The notes beneath the pieces were generated by a model. The model searched no databases. It was not told where the DNA came from and saw nothing but the letters and a program-made list of their open reading frames with translations. Shown here in pieces: positions 6,377 to 12,835 of a DNA stretch of 21,885 nt (positions within the stretch are counted from its first letter, which is position 1; each line of letters opens with the position of its first letter). The DNA lies in NCBI GenBank assembly GCA_050996405.1, contig JBPCRW010000100.1:1-21885 (forward strand), written 5' to 3'. This DNA is from JBPCRW01 sp050996405 (GTDB taxonomy: Bacteria; Acidobacteriota; Blastocatellia; Pyrinomonadales; Pyrinomonadaceae). The position numbers and the translations under genes are program-made.

Positions 6377-8074
6377 TCAGTCTTTGCCGTAAAAAAATCC
6401 GATTGAAAAATAATTTTTGCGCCGTTTGAATTTTATATGCGCCAGCGCGATTCCGCCAAGCGCGCTGGCGACGGCGAAAAGTTCGACGACGTAACGCGGC
6501 TCTGGATTTTCGAGCATGGCGAAAAATGCGACGCGCGGAAATATTAAAAGCGCGGCAAGCAACAGCCAGCGAATCGAGCGCGTTCGCCATAAAACAAACG
6601 CGCCGACGATTCCGAACAAAGTGTAAATCCAGGTCAAAACTGCAAAAACCGGCAGCCAGATTTGCTGGTTTTCGTCTTCGTCCAAATCTTTGAGCGGAAA
6701 AAGTTCGCCCGCAAAAGGATAGTATTGCGAGTGTGTGTCAAGCCACATTGACGCGGCGCGTTTTGCGGGAAGCCCGACGTAATATCGAAACGGCGCGCGG
6801 GCGATTCTCTCGTCGGCAATTTGCGCGAAACCCGCGTCAATTTCCGGTGTCATTTCCACATTCTGATTGTCGTTTGAATTTTGGTCGGAATTGTCGGCAT
6901 TATCGTTGTTATCCGAATTATCCGCGTCCGAATTATCGCTCGCGTCGTCGCCGGAATCTGCTGAATCGTCCTTGTCGCCGCTTTTGTCATCAGGCGAATC
7001 TTGCGAATCGTTCGCCTCATCCGGCGTTTGATTATATTGTTTAAGCAAAGCGGCAACGCGCGATTTTTCCTCGTCGCCGTCAAAAGCCGATGCCGGAATC
7101 TGCTCGATTTTTATCGGCTTGTCGTCCAGATTCCACAACGTCGGCTCGATATATTTTTCGTCGTCAATCCACGTCCGCACCCAGCGAAAATAACCGAACG
7201 CGACAAATTCGCCGGGAGCTTCAGCGTGCGCGGGCGCAAGCGGCTGAAAAACTCCGAAAACCTGTTCGTTGCGAATCGTCCAGGGAACAAGCGGCAAAAT
7301 AAACGCGATTGAAAAAACTGTTCCCTGCCAGATTATTTTTAAAAATCCCGTTTTAAATTTTGAAAAAAATGAAGGTCGTTTTTCGATTTGAAAAAGTCCC
7401 GTGACGACAATCGTTAAACCGATTCCGGCGGCGAAAAGTCCGCTGTCAGGACGCAGTAAAACCGCCAACCCCGATAAAATTCCCGCCGAAATCCACCACA
7501 AAATTTTTGGTTTGAGAGATTCCGTTTTAAAAGCGTAAGTTGCCGCCAGCGTCATTGCCGCCAGCAGAAAAATCGTCAGCGTTTCGGTCAGAATCGTCGC
7601 CGCGTAAATCGCCGTGAACGGACAAAGCGCAGCGAGAAAATAAGCGAGCCAAAACGCGCGGCGTTTGAGTTTTTCATTTGCCGTCCAGTTTAAAGCCAGC
7701 AGCGCAATCAGCAGACAGGTCGCAGTGTTGAAAATTCCCTGCACGACGCGCGCCGCCGTGTTGTTGTCGTGACCGAAAATCGAATAAATTCCCGCCAGAA
7801 ACAGCGGATAACCCGGAAGCCTGATAATTGTCGGCGTAAAGGGCGGCGCGGATTCGGCGGAAAAAACATTTTGTTCGAGCAGATTTTTCGCCATCTGCGC
7901 GTAAAGTTTTCCGTCGTTCGGCTCGTCGTTGGCGAGGGCGACGGCGAAAAAAATGTGCGCGGCGAGCGTCAGCGAAAAAATAAACGCGATAAACAATCGC
8001 CACAGCCATTTTTTTCGACGATTTTCACGCAATAAATTTTCCGTTTTTTCGTCTGACAAATTTTCTGTTTTCAC
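6377..8074 (-). CDS. GT-C glycosyltransferase (GT39/ArnT-like) with acidic insert
   Basis: 565 residues with many hydrophobic helices (first about residues 26-48). After the first helix the sequence ANDEPNDGKLYAQMAKNLLE (48-67) fits the first periplasmic loop of PMT/ArnT-type enzymes, where an acidic residue is catalytic; D50, E51 and D54 are candidates. TIIRLPGYPLFLAGIYSIFG (82-101) is also typical. Such enzymes move sugars from polyprenyl-phosphate donors on the periplasmic side. Residues about 351-405 form an Asp/Ser/Asn-rich insert. Start: GTG at 8074, overlapping the DinB stop as GTGA, so translational coupling is likely. Donor and acceptor are unknown. Confidence 0.88.
   Translation of the reverse strand: MKTENLSDEKTENLLRENRRKKWLWRLFIAFIFSLTLAAHIFFAVALANDEPNDGKLYAQMAKNLLEQNVFSAESAPPFTPTIIRLPGYPLFLAGIYSIFGHDNNTAARVVQGIFNTATCLLIALLALNWTANEKLKRRAFWLAYFLAALCPFTAIYAATILTETLTIFLLAAMTLAATYAFKTESLKPKILWWISAGILSGLAVLLRPDSGLFAAGIGLTIVVTGLFQIEKRPSFFSKFKTGFLKIIWQGTVFSIAFILPLVPWTIRNEQVFGVFQPLAPAHAEAPGEFVAFGYFRWVRTWIDDEKYIEPTLWNLDDKPIKIEQIPASAFDGDEEKSRVAALLKQYNQTPDEANDSQDSPDDKSGDKDDSADSGDDASDNSDADNSDNNDNADNSDQNSNDNQNVEMTPEIDAGFAQIADERIARAPFRYYVGLPAKRAASMWLDTHSQYYPFAGELFPLKDLDEDENQQIWLPVFAVLTWIYTLFGIVGAFVLWRTRSIRWLLLAALLIFPRVAFFAMLENPEPRYVVELFAVASALGGIALAHIKFKRRKNYFSIGFFYGKD
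6855..7022 (-). repeat. Low-complexity Asp/Asn/Ser-coding tract inside the glycosyltransferase gene
   Basis: On the coding strand this tract is made of GAC/GAT, AAC/AAT and TCC/TCG/TCT-type codons, giving about 55 residues dominated by D, N and S (for example DDSADSGDDASDNSDAD). Short imperfect repeats such as gaattatcc are visible on the plus strand. It interrupts a periplasmic loop between conserved regions and looks like a replication-slippage expansion. Confidence 0.7.
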
Positions 8075-8532
8075 TCGCCGACGGATTTCGTCATTTGCCG
8101 GATTGCGCCGAGATGATATGCCGTGTGCGCTAAAATTCCCATCGCCATCCCGACTTTATCGTTGTTCCAATCCTGCGCGTCGGCAAGACAACGCAGAACA
8201 TTTTCATACGATTTTTTTACGCCGCCGCGCAGCGCGTCCCATTCAGTTTCGTCAACATCGTCAATCAGCCAGCTTTGCTCCCAATTAACTTTTTCGGTTC
8301 TGCCGTTGATAAACTCGCATAAACGGTCGAGATAAAACTTAAAATGTTCGGTGTGCGCGGCGATGGTCGTGTCGCCCGTTTCGCGCGAAACTTGTTCCGC
8401 CGAAAGTTTTTCGAGCGTCGAAAAAACGCCGATGCCTCTGTCTAAATACGCGCTGCCCGAATCGGGCGAACCTTCAAAAGTTTCGCGCAGAAGATATAAA
8501 AGTGATTTTAGAAAATCGTTTTTGTCGTTCAT
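8071..8532 (-). CDS. DinB-superfamily protein
   Basis: 153 residues from the ATG at 8532 (MNDKNDFLKSL). A longer version from TTG at 8556 is possible, but ATG with AAGGAA about 12 nt upstream is preferred. The fold is the DinB four-helix bundle: HTEHFKFYLDRL in the second helix (H60/H63) and AHTAYHLGAIRQM near the C-terminus (H136 and H140) place histidines where the family binds a divalent metal. Some relatives are thiol-dependent transferases; most are uncharacterised. It overlaps the glycosyltransferase by 4 nt and is divergent from the methyltransferase. It is one of two clear DinB proteins, plus one doubtful, in the window. Confidence 0.88.
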   Translation of the reverse strand: MNDKNDFLKSLLYLLRETFEGSPDSGSAYLDRGIGVFSTLEKLSAEQVSRETGDTTIAAHTEHFKFYLDRLCEFINGRTEKVNWEQSWLIDDVDETEWDALRGGVKKSYENVLRCLADAQDWNNDKVGMAMGILAHTAYHLGAIRQMTKSVGE

Positions 8533-8535
8533 ATT

Positions 8536-8544
8536 TGCTAAAAT
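8536..8544 (+). promoter_or_regulatory. Candidate extended -10 box (TGCTAAAAT) for the methyltransferase gene
   Basis: TGC followed by TAAAAT at 8539-8544, 12 nt before the ATG at 8557. No Shine-Dalgarno sequence lies between. If used, the transcript would start about 5 nt before the start codon. The same nonamer occurs before the DinB gene at 10298. No good -35 hexamer is visible. Confidence 0.35.
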
Positions 8545-8556
8545 TTCCTTGAACAA

Positions 8557-9744
8557 ATGTCAATCGAAACGGTCGAAAAATTTATCGGCGAACTGGAAAA
8601 ATCGCTCGGCGAAAAAACTTTCGTCAAACTGTCTTTAGGCAATTATAAAGGCGCGGACGAACACTTGCAAAAAATTCTCGTTCGCCTGGTCGAAACAAAG
8701 AAAGGAACGCGCCTTTTTTTTCTTTATCGCCATGACACGCGCGACACGGTAAAAAATTTCGATTTCACGACGGGCATAAAAATTGTTCGCGGATTTCTCG
8801 ACACAGATTTTTTTAGCGGTCATCTTTTTACCACCGAAAACGATTTTCAACTCGACATCGGCAAGAAAGGAAAATCGCGTTTAAACGCCGGAAAACCGAC
8901 GTTTAAAACAAAACCTCTGCCCGCGCACGACCGCGAAAAACGGGCGCAGGTTAATCCGAATTCGTTTTACCTGCGCGCGCTCGGCATCACCACCGACGCT
9001 GGCGAAATCCGCGACAAACAGCAGGACAAGTGGAAGCAAATAAATCGTTTTGTCGAAACTTTATCGAATCTTTTCGATAATTCTCCGCTCAAAGATAAAA
9101 AAGAATTGAGAATCGTCGATATGGGTTCGGGAAAAGGTTATCTGACATTCGCGGCGTATGATTTTTTTAAAAATATTCGTTCGTTGGACGTAAAAATTAC
9201 GGGCGTTGACACAAAATCCGAACTCGTCGGTTTGTGCGGCGACATTGCCGCATCTTCCGATTTTGAAAATTTGAAATTCGTTCACGGTTCGATTGGCGAT
9301 TACGAATTGAATGATGTTGATATTTTAATCGCGCTTCACGCCTGCAACACGGCGACCGACGACGCGATTTTCAAAGGCATTCGCGCAAACGCCTCTTTAA
9401 TCGTCGTCGCGCCGTGCTGTCATCAGGAAATCCGCCCGCAAATAAAATCGCCGGAAATGTTCAAAAACATCTTGCGTCACGGCGTATTGATTGAACGCAC
9501 GGCGGAAACAATTACCGACGGACTGCGCGCTTTATTGCTGGAAAAAAGCGGCTACGCGACCAGAATTTTCGAGTTTATCTCGACCGAACACACGCCGAAA
9601 AATAATATGATTGTCGGCACACGCGCGGAAAAATCGGTTGACGCGGAGGAAAGATTCGACCGCGAAATTGCGGAGATAAAAAACTTTTACAGCATTAAAG
9701 AACAACGTCTCGAAAAATTGCTCGACGAAAACGAAGGAAATTAA
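8557..9744 (+). CDS. Methyltransf_32-type class I SAM-dependent methyltransferase
   Basis: 395 residues. The C-terminal Rossmann domain starts with motif I, RIVDMGSGKGYLTFAAYDFF (about 185-204), an acidic end of beta-2 at GVDTK (216-220), then ALHACNTATDDAI (259-271) and VVAPCCHQEIRPQ (283-295). The ALHAC and APCCHQ pair is characteristic of the Methyltransf_32 group, whose relatives include tRNA-methyltransferase-like proteins. The N-terminal 180 residues are a less conserved accessory domain. Substrate is unknown; RNA is plausible from family relations. It starts at an ATG without Shine-Dalgarno sequence. Its TAA is part of the palindrome at 9739-9830. Confidence 0.88.
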   Translation: MSIETVEKFIGELEKSLGEKTFVKLSLGNYKGADEHLQKILVRLVETKKGTRLFFLYRHDTRDTVKNFDFTTGIKIVRGFLDTDFFSGHLFTTENDFQLDIGKKGKSRLNAGKPTFKTKPLPAHDREKRAQVNPNSFYLRALGITTDAGEIRDKQQDKWKQINRFVETLSNLFDNSPLKDKKELRIVDMGSGKGYLTFAAYDFFKNIRSLDVKITGVDTKSELVGLCGDIAASSDFENLKFVHGSIGDYELNDVDILIALHACNTATDDAIFKGIRANASLIVVAPCCHQEIRPQIKSPEMFKNILRHGVLIERTAETITDGLRALLLEKSGYATRIFEFISTEHTPKNNMIVGTRAEKSVDAEERFDREIAEIKNFYSIKEQRLEKLLDENEGN

Positions 9745-9830
9745 CAGGGATGAAGGGGATAGATAAGAATATTCAAAATTTTCAATGGCGATTTTTCTTA
9801 TCCCATTCATCCCATTTATCCCTGTTAATT
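9739..9830. repeat. 9-nt-unit palindrome between convergent genes
   Basis: Outer arms aattaacagggat (9739-9751) and atccctgttaatt (9818-9830) are exact reverse complements. Inwards the arms continue imperfectly as 9-nt units: acagggatg, aaggggata, gataagaat on the left, and acagggata, aatgggatg, aatgggata on the reverse complement of the right. It includes the TAA of the methyltransferase gene and ends 7 nt from the convergent gene's stop. Likely a bidirectional terminator. Confidence 0.8.
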
Positions 9831-9837
9831 TCTCCGC

Positions 9838-10257
9838 TTATTTTATCGAAATCGTCAGAAAATATTTTGCCGAATTAACTTTTCCAGCCGGACGGAAATT
9901 TACCCAAATTAAATAATCACCCGAATACGGCGCGGTGAAAATATATTCGTAATTGGCATCGTATTCGGAAGCGAACTCCGGCTCGTCATACGCATTCAAA
10001 ACTTTAAACGAAGCGAATTTCCCCTTCGGAATCGAACTGATTTTCACGGTGACGGTTTGTCCTTCGCTCGCCGCGAAAACGTATTCGGCTTGCACGTCGC
10101 CGTAAATTTTTCCGGTGACAATTGCCGAAGATTTGCCTTTTGCGAAACTAATGCGATTCGACTTGGCTTTTCCGCCGTTTTGCGCGAAAACATTTCCGGC
10201 AAAACAAAAAAGCGAAATGACTAAAGCAACAAATAAATTTATTTTTATATTTTTCAT
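9838..10257 (-). CDS. Secreted protein with pre-peptidase C-terminal (PPC)-like domain
   Basis: 139 residues. The signal peptide is clear: KNIKINLFVALVISLFCFAG then cleavage after VFAQ (about residue 26). The mature part is a single beta-sandwich-like domain with the PPC pattern: FAKGKSSAIVTGKIYGD, YVFAASEGQTVTVKISS, and the closing YEYIFTAPYSGDYLIWVNF. Such domains usually follow secreted proteases or bind surfaces; here it stands alone. It should be periplasmic or extracellular. It is transcribed divergently from the DinB gene at 10298, with only 40 nt between starts. The ribosome binding site is weak (CAGAG). A TATAAA sequence lies about 12 nt before the ATG on the coding strand. Confidence 0.82.
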   Translation of the reverse strand: MKNIKINLFVALVISLFCFAGNVFAQNGGKAKSNRISFAKGKSSAIVTGKIYGDVQAEYVFAASEGQTVTVKISSIPKGKFASFKVLNAYDEPEFASEYDANYEYIFTAPYSGDYLIWVNFRPAGKVNSAKYFLTISIK

Positions 10258-10282
10258 CTCTGACGAAATTTTATAAACGTTC

Positions 10283-10291
10283 TGCTAAAAT
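10283..10291 (+). promoter_or_regulatory. Candidate extended -10 box (TGCTAAAAT) for the DinB gene
   Basis: TGC plus TAAAAT (10286-10291) ends 6 nt before the ATG at 10298. Transcription from this box would begin at about the A of the ATG, producing a leaderless message. There is no Shine-Dalgarno sequence. A match to -35 is poor. Confidence 0.35.
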
Positions 10292-10297
10292 AAAGCA

Positions 10298-10816
10298 ATG
10301 ATGAATCGTCCCGAAAAAACAGAATACGCCGAATACTATGACCGTTACATTTCGCTCGTCGCGGAATCGGACATCGTGGCGGCAATGGAAAATCAACTGC
10401 GCGAAACGGAAAGTTTTTTCGCCGGAATCTCGGAAGAAAAAGGCTCGCTCGCTTATGCCGCAGACAAATGGACAATCAAACAAGTCGTCGGACATTTATC
10501 GGACGGCGAGAAAATTTTCGCGTATCGCGCCCTGCGAATTTCGCGCGGCGACGAAACGCCGATTGAAGGTTTTGAGCAAGACGGCTACGTCGAAAACGGA
10601 AATTTCGACGCGGCTCGGCTCGCCGATTTGGTCGAGGAATTTTCGCTGCTCCGGCGGGCGAACATTCTCGCCTTCAAAAATCTAACCGACGAAGCGTGGA
10701 ATAAAACCGGCACGGCGAGTGATAATCAAGTTTCCGTCCGCGCGTTGGCTTATATTATGGTCGGTCACGTTCGCCATCACATCAAAATTTTAAAAGAAAG
10801 ATATTTGCCGGAATAA
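10298..10816 (+). CDS. DinB/YfiT-type putative metal-dependent protein
   Basis: 172 residues. DinB features are easy to see: KWTIKQVVGHLSDGEKIFAYRALR (about 57-80) with metal-ligand candidate H66, and MVGHVRHHIKILKERY at the C-terminus with H157 and H161 as the H-x3-H pair. The 'W-T/S-I-K-x-V-x-G-H-L' motif is typical of YfiT/DinB_2 members, some of which are thiol-S-transferases (for example for bacillithiol or mycothiol). The thiol partner in this organism is unknown. The gene starts with two ATG codons; the first is used here. Its last base touches the 9-nt-unit palindrome that separates it from the flavoprotein gene. Confidence 0.92.
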   Translation: MMNRPEKTEYAEYYDRYISLVAESDIVAAMENQLRETESFFAGISEEKGSLAYAADKWTIKQVVGHLSDGEKIFAYRALRISRGDETPIEGFEQDGYVENGNFDAARLADLVEEFSLLRRANILAFKNLTDEAWNKTGTASDNQVSVRALAYIMVGHVRHHIKILKERYLPE

Positions 10817-10885
10817 CCACAAAGAATCACAAAAACCACAAAAAATTTAAGGATTTATTTTTGTGTTTTTGTGCTTTTTCGCGGC
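10816..10885. repeat. 9-nt-unit palindrome between tandem genes
   Basis: The left arm has three 9-nt units: accacaaag (10816-10824), aatcacaaa (10825-10833) and aaccacaaa (10834-10842). The right arm (about 10857-10885), read on the other strand, has ccgcgaaaa, agcacaaaa and acacaaaaa. The centre is AT-rich. It fills the gap between the DinB stop and the candidate -10 box of the flavoprotein gene. Confidence 0.75.
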
Positions 10886-10891
10886 TATTAT
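10886..10891 (+). promoter_or_regulatory. Candidate -10 box (TATTAT) for the flavoprotein gene
   Basis: TATTAT ends 7 nt before the ATG at 10899; the spacer is ttttttga and holds no Shine-Dalgarno sequence. As at 10283-10291, the expected transcription start falls on or next to the start codon. Confidence 0.3.
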
Positions 10892-10898
10892 TTTTTGA

Positions 10899-12062
10899 AT
10901 GAAATTCGACGCAATCATCATCGGCGCGGGCGCGGCGGGATTTTTCTGCGCCATCGAAGCCGGAAAACGCGGGCGCAAAGTTTTAATTCTAGAACACAAC
11001 GCGCAAGTCGGGCGCAAAATTTTAATCAGCGGCGGCGGACGCTGTAACTTTACAAACAAAGAAGTTAAAGCGGAAAATTTCGTTTCAAGCAATCCGCATT
11101 TCTGCAAATCCGCGCTCGCCAAATACACGCCGCAGGATTTTGTCGCACTCGTCAAAAAACACAAAATCGAATTTTACGAAAAAAAGCTCGGACAGCTTTT
11201 CTGCAAAGAATCTTCGCGGCAAATTGTTGAAATGCTTTTGACCGAATGCGAAAGGGCGAAGGTTAAAATTCAGACAAATTGCACGGTCAAAAATGTTTCT
11301 AAAAACGAATTGTTTGAAATAGAAACCAATCAAGGCGTTTTCAAGTGCGAATCTTTGATTATCGCAACCGGCGGTTTATCTTTTGCAAAAATCGGCGCGT
11401 CGGATTTCGGTTATAAAATCGCGCGGCAATTCGGTTTGAAAATTGTCGAAACAAACCCGTCGCTCGTTCCGCTGATGTTTGAAAAAAGAGAGCCGAATTT
11501 CATTAAACTCGCGGGCATTTCGATTGATTCAATTGTCAGTTCCGGCAAAGCGTCGTTTCGTGAAAATATCCTGTTCACGCATCGCGGGCTGTCAGGTCCC
11601 GCCGTTCTGCAAATCTCGAATTACCAGCGCAAAGACAAACCCGTTGCAATTGATTTGCTGCCGACGACAGATGCGCTGGAAATGCTGGAAAACAATCGTG
11701 ACAGCAAACAAAATCTCGATAATTTTTTAAGCCGCATTTTCCCGAATCGTTTCGCCGAAGTTTTCACCGCCAACAATTTTTCAAACAAACCGCTTAACCA
11801 ACTGAGTAAAAAAGAAATCGAAAATGTCGCCGAAACACTGAACAACTGGCAGGTAAAATTTAGCGAAACCGAAGGCTACAACAAAGCGGAAGTAACCTTG
11901 GGCGGCGTTTCAACGGACGAACTTTCGTCGCAAACGATGGAGGCAAAAAAGGTCAAAAATTTATATTTCATCGGCGAAGTCTTGGACGTGACGGGCTGGC
12001 TCGGCGGCTATAATTTTCAATGGGCTTGGTCGTCCGCGTTTGCGGCGGGACAGGTCGTTTAG
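10899..12062 (+). CDS. BaiN/HI0933-family NAD(P)/FAD-dependent oxidoreductase
   Basis: 387 residues, typical length. The N-terminus has the FAD-binding GAGAAG (9-14, in DAIIIGAGAAGFFCAIEAG), followed by the family signature GRKILISGGGRCNFTN (about 45-60). The C-terminus carries TLGGVSTDE and the second FAD contact NLYFIGEVLDVTGWLGGYNFQWAWSSAFAAG. All hallmarks of the HI0933/YhiN group are intact. A few relatives reduce double bonds in bile acid intermediates, but for most the substrate is unknown. The gene begins without a Shine-Dalgarno sequence. It converges with a hypothetical gene and their stop codons overlap by 3 nt (TAG at 12060-12062, opposing TAA at 12059-12061). Confidence 0.92.
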   Translation: MKFDAIIIGAGAAGFFCAIEAGKRGRKVLILEHNAQVGRKILISGGGRCNFTNKEVKAENFVSSNPHFCKSALAKYTPQDFVALVKKHKIEFYEKKLGQLFCKESSRQIVEMLLTECERAKVKIQTNCTVKNVSKNELFEIETNQGVFKCESLIIATGGLSFAKIGASDFGYKIARQFGLKIVETNPSLVPLMFEKREPNFIKLAGISIDSIVSSGKASFRENILFTHRGLSGPAVLQISNYQRKDKPVAIDLLPTTDALEMLENNRDSKQNLDNFLSRIFPNRFAEVFTANNFSNKPLNQLSKKEIENVAETLNNWQVKFSETEGYNKAEVTLGGVSTDELSSQTMEAKKVKNLYFIGEVLDVTGWLGGYNFQWAWSSAFAAGQVV

Positions 12063-12754
12063 GAAATGCCATAACCTCCAAATTCACTATAAATTTTCCA
12101 TCTTCCTTTTACTTTCTTCAAAATATATGTCGCGTTGGAGTTCCATTCGCCACCTATGCCTTCGAGATAAACCTGCGCGAAAGTTTTATTTGAATTAAAC
12201 CCAACTCTTGAAAACTGATAATAACCATCTGCATTTGGATATTTTTTATAAAAATGATTCCAATCTTCGCTGCCATATCTTATTAACGGTGCTTTTCTTT
12301 TCTTCTGACTATCTTCAAACTCTTTTGCTCCAATTTGCAGGAGTTTATCAATTTCTTCTTTGGTTGTGAGATTATATTTATAATTCACAGGAAAAAGGTT
12401 TTCTAAGTTTGAGGACTTAAGATTTTTTAAGTCAAAATCTTTTTCCGTTCTTGATTTTCTTACAGCCGAAGCAAAATAATTGATAGTCCTTTGCAATTTC
12501 AAATCAATTTTAATTTCTTCTTTAGAAGTATTTTGTTCTGTTTCCCTTTCAAAAGTTTTAGTTTGATTCAAAATTACAAATTCAACAACCGTTATTTTGT
12601 CTGAGTTCTCCTTTCTGCTTTTTAATTGTTCTTTACCAACTTGATTTAAAACCGCATCATAAACCGCATATTTTTCTTTCGTCACTTTTGATTGAGCGAA
12701 AAGATTGAAACTGCTGACTGCAATTAACAAAATTGTGAAGTTTATTTTTCTCAT
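12059..12754 (-). CDS. Secreted hypothetical protein, AT-rich
   Basis: 231 residues from the ATG at 12754 (MRKINFTILL), which begins a normal signal peptide with cleavage after FAQ near residue 21. A start 18 codons further upstream exists but would put a charged extension before the signal peptide, so it is not preferred. The mature protein is rich in lysine, asparagine and glutamate. The C-terminal strands GFNSNKTFAQVYLEGIGGEW and YILKKVKGRWKIYSEFGGYGI look like the end of a beta-sheet domain of the 'W-x-I' type seen in secreted hypothetical proteins. Base composition is clearly more AT-rich than the flanking genes. I recognise no family. The stop overlaps that of the convergent flavoprotein gene. 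Confidence 0.75.
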   Translation of the reverse strand: MRKINFTILLIAVSSFNLFAQSKVTKEKYAVYDAVLNQVGKEQLKSRKENSDKITVVEFVILNQTKTFERETEQNTSKEEIKIDLKLQRTINYFASAVRKSRTEKDFDLKNLKSSNLENLFPVNYKYNLTTKEEIDKLLQIGAKEFEDSQKKRKAPLIRYGSEDWNHFYKKYPNADGYYQFSRVGFNSNKTFAQVYLEGIGGEWNSNATYILKKVKGRWKIYSEFGGYGIS

Positions 12755-12835
12755 ATTATTTGACGCGGCGGCAGGCATAATTTTCAATCCGTTTTTGCCG
12801 CCGGTCAAGTTGTCTAAAAATCTATCACAGACTTT

